A program made the translations under genes and the position numbers. DNA of 64,000 bases from Paenibacillus sp. PL2-23 (lineage in GTDB: Bacteria; Bacillota; Bacilli; Paenibacillales; Paenibacillaceae), in assembly GCF_040834005.1 (NCBI RefSeq), contig NZ_CP162129.1, positions 2,442,001 through 2,506,000 of the forward strand. The letters run 5' to 3'. Below are positions 8,935 through 18,076 of the stretch, piece after piece. Positions within the stretch are counted from its first letter, which is position 1; each line of letters begins with the position of its first letter. Under the pieces are notes generated by a model, which saw only the letters and a program-made list of their open reading frames with translations, searched no databases and was not told the DNA's origin.

Positions 8935-11900
8935 GTATTTGCTTTCTCCATCAGGCAATAATGGTGTAATTGGCGGCCGGCTGACGATGACGGTTATGGC
9001 TGCAGTGATATTAGTGTCAAAGGCATAACCTACAATAATGGTTGCTGACCCAGGCTGATGGGCGGTAATGACGCCTGTCACGGGGTCGACGCTTACAATG
9101 TCGGGATCTGTGCTGGACCAGCTAAGCGATTCCTTAATCATATCCTTGCCTACTGTTGGATTGGAGCTTAGCTCCTCCCATAGGTCGGCTGTCTGCCCAG
9201 GATCCATCGTTTTGGTATCCTTGAGCCATAACGTGACGGGTTCGATGAGAATGCTCTCTGCATCAGAAGAATAGATACGGCCGTTCAAGGTTGTCAGCTC
9301 CAGGCGAACCGTTACAGTGCCTTCCTTCAGCGCCTTGTAAGTCACTTGGTTCAGTACTGGATCCGAAATGGGCTCGACATGAGAAGCGTTGCTGTCGATG
9401 ATCCACCTGAACCCGCGAACGGGATCATTCTGGGCTTCTTTCATTTGATCAACCACTACGTTGAAGCTTCCGCCAAGCGGCACTCGGTCAGCGGCCTGGA
9501 TGATTGGTTTCGGAACGGTTACGTTCACGATGGCATTGGCTGATAAGCCGCTGCCGTCAATCGTGGCAACAGTAATGACAGCCTGACCTACACCTGCGCC
9601 GAATACATTGCCATTGGAATCGACACGAACAATATTGCTGTTGCTGGAGCTCCAATTCACGGCTTTGAATGTAGCATCAGCCGGGATGAATACAGGAGTC
9701 AGGCGTTTCGATTGTTCGATTTCGAGATCCGTTCCTGTTAAGGTAAGACCCGATAATTTCGAATATACGCTTATTACTTTGGATGTGGAGTAGGTCCGTT
9801 TGTTGCCCGTCGCGCTGTCCGTCTGATTGGTTGTAACAGTTAGCGATACGGTTGCGGTACCCGTCCGTGAGCCTGATACCGATGTGGCATTGCTGCCTGT
9901 TGACTGCAAGGAAGCATTAGAGCTGCCTTGAGTAATGGACCAGGAATAGGACTCAATAACCTCGTAATCGGCTGTATTCAGACTTGAAGCAAGCGACAGC
10001 GTCTCGCCAACGGCAACTCGATCGCCGCCTATAATATTTAAGCCCGGCCGTATGACGTTAACCGTCGCGGTGGCCGATTTGTTGCTGCCGTCCGTCGCCG
10101 TAGCCTTGATAACGGCTGTGCCCGGCTTGATGCCCGTCACGATGCCGCTGCTGTTGACCGTCACAATGTCAGGTCTGTCCGACTCCCATTGCAGCTGCTT
10201 GATAGTGGGATTCTCTGGAGTGAAGACAGGGATAACCGGTTTTTTGTCGCCTTCCAGAATCGTCATATTGGACAGCTGAATTCTATCAATCATGGTGATG
10301 GCTTGCAGGATGTAGGACGGGAACTGCAAGGTTCTTGAAGCTTGTCCTCCCACATCAGAATATTGCAGCGTCGCATTCATAAGAGAATACAAGTCGTCCT
10401 TTTTCGGAATAACCGAAATATTGAACAGAATAGGACTAGCTACAAAGGAGTTGCCGGACAGCTGATATGGAATATTCGCCAACTGGCCGGTTACGGTATA
10501 GCCTTGCGCCAACGTGCCGGACTTTGTAAATCCGCTTGGCAATGAGCTGATCTCCAGATTGGGTGGGAACGTCTCGGAGAAGCTCAGGTCCTTGATAATC
10601 ATACGATCCGCTGGCAGTGCAAGCGATTTGTCGATTGCCTTCGGCGTTACGGTGTAAGTAAATACAGCCGTGTCGTTTGTCTTGATTTTGTTGTCGACAA
10701 CATTGGCGGAAGGGGTACGCTGCAGCGCCAGGTTGGACTCCACCTTGACAACCTTCACCTTAACGTTCTGCACAACCTCCGCACCTTGCGGATCCCAGGC
10801 CTTGATCTCAATGGTCAGATCACCGCCCTGCGGAAGCGGATTCGGAACGGACATGTTAATGGTCTCGCCAGTGTACACCTGCTGCTTCGTAATGAGCGGT
10901 ACCGACTGGTTGTTGTAGATCAGGTTAACGGATGTCGTAAGATCACGATCGTTCAGGTCCAGGTCATAAGCCGAATAGTTAATCAGAATATCGGAATACG
11001 ACGGGATAAAGTTGTTTTTGGCCGGATCATACTCCACAGGGCTGTTAACCGTAAGCTGCGGCGCGTGATTGGAGCCCATATAAGCCCGATACATCGTATT
11101 GACAAATAATTGCTGCTCCCAATCCGGGAATTTGGTATTCGTATGGCCGGAGCCTGAATACGTAACGTTGCCTTTGGAATAGGTGTAATAATGATTCCAG
11201 CTGTCCCCTGGCGTACGGCGTGTCGAATCAATCATGTTATACCAAGGAATAACCGTCGGGTCCTCAAGATCCAGCGTGAAATACTGATTATGTGTCGCTG
11301 CGACGGATGTTGTGTCGTTCAGCAGGAATGGGTATTGCGTAAGCAGTCCGTCATTCACTTTCTCCGTCTTGTTGGAGCTGACGGGGTTGCCGAAGCCCAT
11401 ATCTGTCTGCGGCTGAATCTGGCCGGATACCGTGCTGAACTTCTCCACCCAGTTCTTGTTGTTGACGTTGCTGTTCAGGAATATGGTGTCATGGGTGAAC
11501 ATAACGCTTTGGCCCGTAGCGATAAAGTCCAGTACAGCAGCCGATGCCGCATCGTTAATTGGCGCATAGTTGTTGTAATAATCGCTGTAGCCAAAAATAA
11601 TCATATCGTATTTGCCGTTCAGATTCTGGTAATCCGTGAGATTAAACTGCGTGATCGTCTTGGCGTCTACCTTGATCGAGTAGGCGTCCTTCTTGTCTCC
11701 GGTTGTGGGAGAGAGATAGGCGCCGTTCAGGTTGGTCGTCGTGTTCAGATTACTGCTTGTGCTGTTGTTCGGCATGACCTGCAGCACGTTAATGTTAATC
11801 TTGCGATCCTTGAAGCGGTAGACACCCGTCTTGGCATCGATAAGCGGGCTGTTCAGATCGGCAAGCTCCAGTCTCCAATATTGCACCCCGGTGTAGCCAG

Positions 11901-13170
11901 GCGGCAATGTATAGGAGATCGAGCCAGTGGAGGTGACAACATTCTCCGTCGCTACAAGCTGCTCCGCGCCGAATGGCAGCGAGCTGTCCATGCCGATGTA
12001 CAAATTCACATGCATCGATTTCTTGCTTAGGTCGCCTACGTTGCCAACCGCATATCCGAACGTAATGGTGTCGCCCGGCACATAGACGGAGGATTGGTTG
12101 CTGGTGTAGTCAACCGGTTGCGCTGTGACCGTCAGCTGAGGGCGCTTGTTGCCCTCCTCCAGCAGATTAATTCGGGCATTGAAAGCCGAAGTGGAAGCTA
12201 AATGGGACTCGTTCACAAAAACAACGTTGGAGCGTTTAAATGCATTGGTGTTATATTTGGCGAAATTGCTCTTCAGCAGACCGTCCCGGTTATTGTACTT
12301 AGGCTGGTGCTCCACGCCTTGCTTCTTGCCTGCGTCGCTGTAAAAGATAACGGGCAGCCCGGCGTCGATAAACTGGCGGGTGATTTCATTCGCCTTCAGC
12401 TGGGTAATATCATTCTGAATGTCTTTGGTGTTATGGGCGTTAATTCTATCGTTTTTGGTTGTCAGCTTGGGAGGCAGCTCAGGGCTGTAGATGCCTCTGC
12501 CGATGTAGATCGCGTCGTATTTGTCATTCAGCGTCTCGCGCGAGGCGACGAACTCCTTCATGCTGTAGGTCTTGATGGACAGGAGCGATTTGCCGCCGAT
12601 CAAGCCGGCCAGATCGGATGCCCCGGTCTGCGTAATCTCCAGCACGTTAACCGTGGCACGCAGATTCCTCGCGGCGGGGGTAAAGCGCTGGGACGTGCTT
12701 TCCTTCTCGATGGACAGTGTACCGTTCTGGTTCCGCTCTACAAATCTGTATGTCGAGCTAATCTTCTTGCTGGATTGAAGAGCGAAGCTGCCGTTCTGCA
12801 TATCCGTCTTTTTGAATTTCTCCGTATCGCCGGCGGAAGTTGCGGTAACGGCGCTTAATGCGTAGCTGTTGGATGAGCTCGCATTTTTGTAGGACAGATA
12901 GGTGCCGCCCAGCTTGGATTTGAAGGCGACGATATCGGAGCCGTGCTCCTCCATGACGAACAGCTCGTTGAAGGAATAGACATCAGCCGACGCGGATACG
13001 CTGCTCCCGCTTGCTGACACGAACTTCCCTCCGGTGCTTAACGTCACCGCATCCGTTATCGTGGCCGCATCCGCCCGGCTCCGGAAGTCGCCCGCGTATG
13101 TAAAGAGCATAGCAGATAAAGTGACGACCAGGATGGCAGAAACTCTCTGCTGAAACTTTGAAAGCTTCAT
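8932..13170 (-). CDS. Large secreted protein with DUF5057-like and Big_2 Ig-like domains
   Basis: A 1412-residue protein. A signal peptide (MKLSKFQQRVSAILVVTLSA, cleavage near RADA-ATI) is followed by a region of about 150 residues, then modules resembling DUF5057 that contain the recurring phrase VNVLEITQTG / INVLQVMPNN and Asp-Tyr-Asp-type strands (KYDAIYIGRG, KYDMIIFGYS). The C-terminal third carries at least three bacterial Ig-like group 2 domains with the typical SSTDPDIVSVDPVTGVITAH pattern. No LPXTG or S-layer motif is seen, so it may be released or held by other means. It is transcribed against the pilus genes on both sides. An adhesin or pilus-associated role is only inferred from position. 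Confidence 0.75.
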   Translation of the reverse strand: MKLSKFQQRVSAILVVTLSAMLFTYAGDFRSRADAATITDAVTLSTGGKFVSASGSSVSASADVYSFNELFVMEEHGSDIVAFKSKLGGTYLSYKNASSSNSYALSAVTATSAGDTEKFKKTDMQNGSFALQSSKKISSTYRFVERNQNGTLSIEKESTSQRFTPAARNLRATVNVLEITQTGASDLAGLIGGKSLLSIKTYSMKEFVASRETLNDKYDAIYIGRGIYSPELPPKLTTKNDRINAHNTKDIQNDITQLKANEITRQFIDAGLPVIFYSDAGKKQGVEHQPKYNNRDGLLKSNFAKYNTNAFKRSNVVFVNESHLASTSAFNARINLLEEGNKRPQLTVTAQPVDYTSNQSSVYVPGDTITFGYAVGNVGDLSKKSMHVNLYIGMDSSLPFGAEQLVATENVVTSTGSISYTLPPGYTGVQYWRLELADLNSPLIDAKTGVYRFKDRKININVLQVMPNNSTSSNLNTTTNLNGAYLSPTTGDKKDAYSIKVDAKTITQFNLTDYQNLNGKYDMIIFGYSDYYNNYAPINDAASAAVLDFIATGQSVMFTHDTIFLNSNVNNKNWVEKFSTVSGQIQPQTDMGFGNPVSSNKTEKVNDGLLTQYPFLLNDTTSVAATHNQYFTLDLEDPTVIPWYNMIDSTRRTPGDSWNHYYTYSKGNVTYSGSGHTNTKFPDWEQQLFVNTMYRAYMGSNHAPQLTVNSPVEYDPAKNNFIPSYSDILINYSAYDLDLNDRDLTTSVNLIYNNQSVPLITKQQVYTGETINMSVPNPLPQGGDLTIEIKAWDPQGAEVVQNVKVKVVKVESNLALQRTPSANVVDNKIKTNDTAVFTYTVTPKAIDKSLALPADRMIIKDLSFSETFPPNLEISSLPSGFTKSGTLAQGYTVTGQLANIPYQLSGNSFVASPILFNISVIPKKDDLYSLMNATLQYSDVGGQASRTLQFPSYILQAITMIDRIQLSNMTILEGDKKPVIPVFTPENPTIKQLQWESDRPDIVTVNSSGIVTGIKPGTAVIKATATDGSNKSATATVNVIRPGLNIIGGDRVAVGETLSLASSLNTADYEVIESYSWSITQGSSNASLQSTGSNATSVSGSRTGTATVSLTVTTNQTDSATGNKRTYSTSKVISVYSKLSGLTLTGTDLEIEQSKRLTPVFIPADATFKAVNWSSSNSNIVRVDSNGNVFGAGVGQAVITVATIDGSGLSANAIVNVTVPKPIIQAADRVPLGGSFNVVVDQMKEAQNDPVRGFRWIIDSNASHVEPISDPVLNQVTYKALKEGTVTVRLELTTLNGRIYSSDAESILIEPVTLWLKDTKTMDPGQTADLWEELSSNPTVGKDMIKESLSWSSTDPDIVSVDPVTGVITAHQPGSATIIVGYAFDTNITAAITVIVSRPPITPLLPDGESKY

Positions 13171-13238
13171 AGCTTACATCCTCCTCCTAAATTAGGAATG
13201 TCATATGATACTAATTGCCCAATTACCCTCGAAAGCTG

Positions 13239-13266
13239 TTGTAATTTGACGCTCATACGATATAAT
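13239..13266 (+). promoter_or_regulatory. Candidate promoter for the pilB operon
   Basis: A perfect -10 box TATAAT at 13261-13266 is preceded after 16 bp by TTGTAA at 13239-13244. It points toward pilB across a leader of about 165 nt that lies in the 266-bp divergent gap. A stem-loop is present further down the leader. Confidence 0.5.
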
Positions 13267-13384
13267 CAGTGTAAGCGACAGGGCGCATAGTTGCAACAAA
13301 AACTATGAATTCTTGCGGGCTTAGGCACATTGGAATACAATTTGCAGGTCAGTCGTTTGATTTAGGTCTGAAGAACTAATATTA

Positions 13385-13420
13385 TATCGTTCTCTATATC
13401 TATTCTATCATAGAGCGATA
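13385..13420 (+). promoter_or_regulatory. Leader stem-loop ahead of pilB
   Basis: TATCG-TT-CTCTA pairs with TAGAG-CGATA around a 14-nt loop. It ends 10 bp before GGAG (13430-13433) and 16 bp before the pilB ATG. Its closeness to the ribosome site makes it a candidate for translation control or mRNA stability. I see no match to known c-di-GMP riboswitch cores in this leader. Confidence 0.4.
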
Positions 13421-13436
13421 CACAGGGGTTGGAGCT

Positions 13437-15101
13437 ATGGCTGCCGTCAAAAAAAGGCTGGGCGACCTGCTTGTGGAGAGCATGATTATTTCTGAAGCTC
13501 AGCTTCAGGAGGCTCTGCAGGAGCAGAGACAGACCAAGCAGAAGCTGGGCGACCTGCTCATATCACAAGGCTACATAACGGAGCAGCAGCTGATTGAGGT
13601 GCTGGAATTCCAGCTCGGCATTCCGCATGTCAGTCTCTATAAATTCCAGATCGATCCCGCCGTCACCCAGATTATTCCGGAGAGCATGGCCAGACGCTAT
13701 CAGGCTATCCCCCTTCAGAAGGAGGGAGGCCGCTTGATGGTGGCGATGGCGGATCCGCTTGATTATTTCGCCATTGAAGAGCTCCGCATGAGCACCGGCT
13801 TCCGAATTGAGCCGGCGATCTCCACAAGGGACGAGCTGCAGCGAGCGATTGCAAGACATTACGGGCTGCAGGACTCCATGAACCAGATGCTGGTGGATTT
13901 GTCCGGCTCGGATGACATTCAGGAGAACGAAATATTGGATGAGGATTCGCCGGTTGTGCGCCTCGTCAATCAGATGATCCAGCAGGCCGTTCAGCTCAGG
14001 GCGTCGGATATTCATGTCGATCCCAGCGAGCATAACGTAACGATCCGATACCGGATCGACGGCGTCCTCCGCACAGAGCGGTCAGTGCCGAAGCAGATGC
14101 AGGGCTTTATTACGGCGAGGCTGAAGATTATGGCGAAGCTGAACATCGCGGAGCGCAGGCTGCCGCAGGACGGCCGCATCAAGATGCATGTCGACTTCAA
14201 GGCCGTCGATATCCGTGTATCATCGCTGCCGACCATCCACGGAGAGAAGATTGTGCTTCGGATATTGGATTTAAGCACCGGCGTCAAGTCGATCGACCAG
14301 CTTGGCTTCAGCTCGCGCAATCTGACGTTATTCCAGAGCATGATCGACAAGCCTTACGGCATTCTGTTGATTACGGGACCCACGGGCAGCGGCAAGACGA
14401 CGACGCTGTATTCCGGGCTTCAGCATTTGAACCGGGAAGACACGAACATCATTACCGTCGAGGACCCTGTGGAGTACCAGCTGGAGGGCATCAATCAGGT
14501 GCAGGTAAGTCCCAATATCGGACTCACCTTCGCGGCGGGCCTGAGATCGATTCTTCGTCAGGATCCTAACGTCGTGATGGTGGGCGAGATTCGAGACAGT
14601 GAAACGGCGGAAATTGCCATTCGCGCCTCCTTGACGGGCCACTTGGTTTTGTCGACGCTGCATACCAATGATTCCGTCAGCACCATTACAAGATTCCGGG
14701 ATATGGGCATCGAGCCTTATCTGATGGCGTCATCGCTTCTCGGCGTCGTTGCCCAACGGCTGGTGAGACGTGTATGTCCGGATTGCAGACAAGCTCATCC
14801 CATCCAAGAGCAGGAGAGAATCTTTCTTCAGCATCGGTATGCTGAGCTCGACAAGCTGTACAAGGGAAGAGGCTGCGGCAGCTGCAACAGCACGGGCTAT
14901 CGGGGCCGAGTCGCCATTCACGAGGTGCTTATCGTGGACGACAGCATCCGCAAGCTCATTACGGACGGCGCCTCAGTGCTTGAGCTTCGCGAGGCGGCAG
15001 CCCGTCAAGGCATGATTCAGCTCATGGACGATGGTCTGGACAAGGTCGCTCGCGGCATTACAACTTTGCAGGAGGTACTGCGCGAGACGGTCGCCCATTA
15101 A
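13437..15101 (+). CDS. pilB: Type IV pilus assembly ATPase PilB (GspE family)
   Basis: A 554-residue protein. The N-terminal MshEN-type region begins KKRLGDLLVESMIISEAQLQ and recurs as KLGDLLISQGYITEQQLIEV. The central domain has Walker A GPTGSGKTTTLYS (near residue 315), the Asp box around ITVEDPVEYQLEGINQVQV, and Walker B VVMVGEIRDSETAEIA (near 380). A tetracysteine zinc site follows (CPDCRQ near 447, CGSCNSTGYRGR near 480), which marks extension ATPases rather than PilT. It powers pilin polymerisation at the cytoplasmic face. GGAG lies 3 bp before the ATG. It is first in the main pilus operon. Confidence 0.95.
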   Translation: MAAVKKRLGDLLVESMIISEAQLQEALQEQRQTKQKLGDLLISQGYITEQQLIEVLEFQLGIPHVSLYKFQIDPAVTQIIPESMARRYQAIPLQKEGGRLMVAMADPLDYFAIEELRMSTGFRIEPAISTRDELQRAIARHYGLQDSMNQMLVDLSGSDDIQENEILDEDSPVVRLVNQMIQQAVQLRASDIHVDPSEHNVTIRYRIDGVLRTERSVPKQMQGFITARLKIMAKLNIAERRLPQDGRIKMHVDFKAVDIRVSSLPTIHGEKIVLRILDLSTGVKSIDQLGFSSRNLTLFQSMIDKPYGILLITGPTGSGKTTTLYSGLQHLNREDTNIITVEDPVEYQLEGINQVQVSPNIGLTFAAGLRSILRQDPNVVMVGEIRDSETAEIAIRASLTGHLVLSTLHTNDSVSTITRFRDMGIEPYLMASSLLGVVAQRLVRRVCPDCRQAHPIQEQERIFLQHRYAELDKLYKGRGCGSCNSTGYRGRVAIHEVLIVDDSIRKLITDGASVLELREAAARQGMIQLMDDGLDKVARGITTLQEVLRETVAH

Positions 15102-15152
15102 GTCCGGGCAATCTCTTAGCAAGGGAAGACGCAGTCGCATGGAGGAAGCTAT

Positions 15153-16196
15153 ATGTCGTCAATAGAAACGATTATTGGATTATTGCAAGGCGCGAGGGAG
15201 CAGAAGGCGTCTGACCTTCATATTTCGGTAGGGTCGCCGCCTTCCTATCGGATTGACGGCGCGTTGAAGTCGGCGGCGGACAACAAGGTTACCGCGGAGG
15301 AAGCGGAAGGCTATGCGGCCGCTCTCGTGACGGAGGCTCAGCGTTTGCAGCTGGAGGAGCGGGGAGAGGTAGATTTTTCTTATTCACTTCCGGACTGCAG
15401 ATTCCGAATGAATATATATAGGCAGCAAGGCTATGTGAGCATCGCCGCAAGGCTGATTGCCCAGAGCATCCCGACGCTGGAGCAGCTGCAGATGCCTGCA
15501 GTTATCGCTCCTCTTGCCGATAAGGCGCAAGGGCTTATTCTTGTGACGGGTCCAACAGGCAGCGGGAAGTCTTCCACGCTTGCGGCGTTTATCCATCATA
15601 TTAACCGCTCGCAGAAGAAGCATATCATTACGCTGGAGGACCCCATCGAGTACGTTCACCGCAGCGAGGCGTCCATTATTGACCAGCGGGAGGTCGGCCA
15701 GGATACCAGAAGCTTCTCGAACGGCTTGCGAGCCGCGCTGAGGCAGGATCCCGATGTTATTCTTGTAGGCGAGATGAGGGATCTGGAGACGATTTCTGCC
15801 GCTATAACAGCTGCTGAGACGGGGCATCTGGTGCTTGGAACACTGCATACGACCGACGCGCCGCAGACGATCGACCGCATTATTGACGCTTTCCCGGGCC
15901 CGCAGCAGGCTCAGGTTCGCGCACAGCTTGCCGCCGTCCTGCTGACCGTTATATCGCAGAGGCTGCTGCCGAGGTCATCCGGACAGGGACGGATTGCCGC
16001 AACCGAAATCCTGATGAACACGCCGGCTGCGGCCAACCTGATCCGCTCCGAGAAGGTCCATCAGATCCGAAGTCTTATGCAGACGGGCAAAGCGCTGGGC
16101 ATGCATACGCTGGATATGTCCATCAAGGAGCTGCTGCAGAAAGGAATCGTGACACCGGCAGCCGCTAAGCCGTATCTGACGGAAGGAGGTCTGTAA
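15153..16196 (+). CDS. pilT: Pilus retraction ATPase PilT
   Basis: A 347-residue AAA-type secretion ATPase. Walker A is GPTGSGKSSTLAAF (near residue 132), followed by ITLEDPIEYVHRSEASIIDQ and Walker B DVILVGEMRDLETISAAITA. The absence of the tetracysteine motif, the length and HTTDAPQTIDRIIDAFP identify PilT. It drives pilus depolymerisation and twitching motility, in opposition to PilB. GGAGGAAGCTAT ahead of the ATG is the ribosome site. Its stop codon overlaps the pilC start (TAATG). Confidence 0.94.
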   Translation: MSSIETIIGLLQGAREQKASDLHISVGSPPSYRIDGALKSAADNKVTAEEAEGYAAALVTEAQRLQLEERGEVDFSYSLPDCRFRMNIYRQQGYVSIAARLIAQSIPTLEQLQMPAVIAPLADKAQGLILVTGPTGSGKSSTLAAFIHHINRSQKKHIITLEDPIEYVHRSEASIIDQREVGQDTRSFSNGLRAALRQDPDVILVGEMRDLETISAAITAAETGHLVLGTLHTTDAPQTIDRIIDAFPGPQQAQVRAQLAAVLLTVISQRLLPRSSGQGRIAATEILMNTPAAANLIRSEKVHQIRSLMQTGKALGMHTLDMSIKELLQKGIVTPAAAKPYLTEGGL

Positions 16197-17404
16197 TGCC
16201 GCAATTCACGTATGAAGCGAAGGGCATCGGGGGTCGATTGCTGAAGGGCAAGATGTCAAGCATGGACAAGACCACCGCTGTCGAGGAGCTGAGGAAGCGC
16301 GGTCTGGTTGTATTATCCGTTCAGGAGATTCATCATTCCGTCCTGCAGACAGAGCTGTACATCGGCAATCCCGTGAAGGGCATTCATTTCATTATTTTTT
16401 GCCGGCAATTCGCTACACTTATTCGGGCAGGCGTTACTTTACTGGATTCCACTCATATCTTGTCGGAGCAGACGGAGAGCAAGCCGCTGAAGAAGGCGCT
16501 GGCGGAGGTTCACTCCTCCTTGCTCAAGGGGGTGCCGTTCTCTCAGGCCGCTGGTGAGCATAAACGGATTTTCCCGCCGATGTTCATCAGTATGGTGCGA
16601 GCGGGGGAAGAGACTGGCGATCTTGATGGGACGCTGGACAGGCTGGCCGCCTTCTTCGAGAAGGCGCATACGACCAAGGAGAAAATTAAATCCGCAATGA
16701 CTTATCCCATTGTGGTTGGGTTTATGTCCATCGCAGCGGTCATTTATCTCCTGCAGGCGGTTGTGCCGCAATTTGTATCCATGTTTGATTCCTTTGGTGC
16801 CGAGCTTCCGCTTATTACTAGAATCGTGCTGGCGCTCAGTGACAGCATGTCGGAGCAATGGTACTTGTGGGTGCTGGGTGTCATCGTGCTGGTGACGGCC
16901 TTCGTCATGATACAGCGGACGGAGCAGGGGAAGCATGCTATTGATTACGCGAAGCTGAAGATTCCCATCTTCGGCAAGTTGAACCAGAAGGGCGCCATCG
17001 CCCAGATGAGCCGTACACTGTCGTCGTTATACGCCAGCTCTGTGCCTGTACTAACATCGTTGGCGATAGTGGAGCAGGTTGTGGGCAATCGCGTTATCGG
17101 CCAAGTGATCCGGCAGTCCGCAGATTCGCTGCGCCGGGGCAACCCGTTGTCCGATCCGCTCAAAAAATCATGGGTATTCCCGCCTTTGGTCACTCAGATG
17201 ATTGCTGTTGGCGAGGAGACTGGCGCTCTGGATTCCATGCTGTCCAAGGTGGCGGATTTCTACGAGATGGACGTCGACAACACGGTTGATCGGTTAAAAT
17301 CATTGATTGAGCCCTTGTTAATTGTATTTCTGGCAGGTGTCGTTGGCCTCATCGTCATGGCGATCCTGCTGCCGATGTTTACGCTGTATTCTACCGTTGG
17401 GTAA
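16196..17404 (+). CDS. pilC: Pilus membrane platform protein PilC (GspF family)
   Basis: A 402-residue polytopic membrane protein with two T2SSF repeats. FCRQFATLIRAGVTLLDSTH and MVRAGEETGDLDGTLDRLA mark the first repeat; MSRTLSSLYASSVPVLTSLA and MIAVGEETGALDSMLSKVAD mark the second. Membrane segments lie near residues 170-190, 215-240 and 370-400. PilC sits in the membrane and couples the PilB/PilT motors to the growing pilus. The start shares one base with the pilT stop codon, indicating translational coupling. Confidence 0.94.
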   Translation: MPQFTYEAKGIGGRLLKGKMSSMDKTTAVEELRKRGLVVLSVQEIHHSVLQTELYIGNPVKGIHFIIFCRQFATLIRAGVTLLDSTHILSEQTESKPLKKALAEVHSSLLKGVPFSQAAGEHKRIFPPMFISMVRAGEETGDLDGTLDRLAAFFEKAHTTKEKIKSAMTYPIVVGFMSIAAVIYLLQAVVPQFVSMFDSFGAELPLITRIVLALSDSMSEQWYLWVLGVIVLVTAFVMIQRTEQGKHAIDYAKLKIPIFGKLNQKGAIAQMSRTLSSLYASSVPVLTSLAIVEQVVGNRVIGQVIRQSADSLRRGNPLSDPLKKSWVFPPLVTQMIAVGEETGALDSMLSKVADFYEMDVDNTVDRLKSLIEPLLIVFLAGVVGLIVMAILLPMFTLYSTVG

Positions 17405-17478
17405 GCGCGAGGTGTCAAGCCATTGCAGACCTCTGCCGCTATTCATAAATATATTTTTATTTTTAGGAGGAGAAAAAC

Positions 17479-18000
17479 ATGCAAGCATTATTAAAGAGAT
17501 TCAAAAAAGAAGAAAAAGGTTTTACATTGATCGAGCTCCTGGCCGTTATCGTTATATTGGCGGTTATCGCCGTTATTGCGGTTCCTTTGATTGGTAATAT
17601 TATTAGCAAGACGAAAACGGATTCGGATATTGCTACTGCGAGACAAGTGTATGATGCTGCAAGACTGTATGTTACATCTGAACTTGGCGGTGATTTTACA
17701 AGTAAAACCATTTATGTTGTTGGAACAACGACAACTGCTCCTGCATCTGGTGCTGGTACCTCTTCTGATACACGTGGATTACAAAGCATGGGCTACTTAG
17801 AGCCGCAAATCTTTCTTCCTAGTTCTAAGGCTGCAATTACTGGTGGTACAGTTGTTTTCACTGCAGCTGGAGCATTACAGTCTGTCACTCTAACTACAGT
17901 AACCGGAGGTACACCTGAGGCAGGTGTAACATCAGAATCGACTTCAACTGCAACTACTAAATTTTATACAGGTGATACTGTTTTAAAGAGCGGTAAATAA
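17479..18000 (+). CDS. Major type IV pilin
   Basis: A 173-residue prepilin with the leader MQALLKRFKKEEKG followed by FTLIELLAVIVILAVIAVIA, the textbook class III cleavage site with Phe1 and Glu5. A strong AGGAGG lies 8 bp ahead. After the helix the protein is rich in Thr, Ser, Gly and Ala (TTTTAPASGAGTSSDTRG). The DNA there is visibly richer in A/T than in the neighbouring genes, with many ACT and ACA codons, as expected of a surface-exposed, variable or exchanged pilin head. Position after pilC and its own strong ribosome site suggest the major subunit. A hairpin follows the stop codon. Confidence 0.88.
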   Translation: MQALLKRFKKEEKGFTLIELLAVIVILAVIAVIAVPLIGNIISKTKTDSDIATARQVYDAARLYVTSELGGDFTSKTIYVVGTTTTAPASGAGTSSDTRGLQSMGYLEPQIFLPSSKAAITGGTVVFTAAGALQSVTLTTVTGGTPEAGVTSESTSTATTKFYTGDTVLKSGK

Positions 18001-18015
18001 TTATAAGTAAACCAT

Positions 18016-18050
18016 GAGAGAGGTTATTGAGATATTGAATAATCTCTCTC
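18016..18050 (+). promoter_or_regulatory. Intercistronic hairpin after the pilin gene
   Basis: GAGAGAGGTTATT pairs with AATAATCTCTCTC over 13 positions with one G-U, around an 8-9 nt loop. It starts 15 bp after the pilin stop codon. Only TTACTAACG follows, with no T-run, so it is more likely an mRNA-stabilising or partial attenuation element than a full terminator. It would let pilin be made in excess over PilD and the downstream proteins. Confidence 0.55.
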
Positions 18051-18076
18051 TTACTAACGACAAATATTGGAGAACT

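Noticed and set aside
13267..13436. c-di-GMP riboswitch ahead of pilB
   Set aside because: I looked for type I and II cores because pilus operons often have them; only a simple stem-loop is present.
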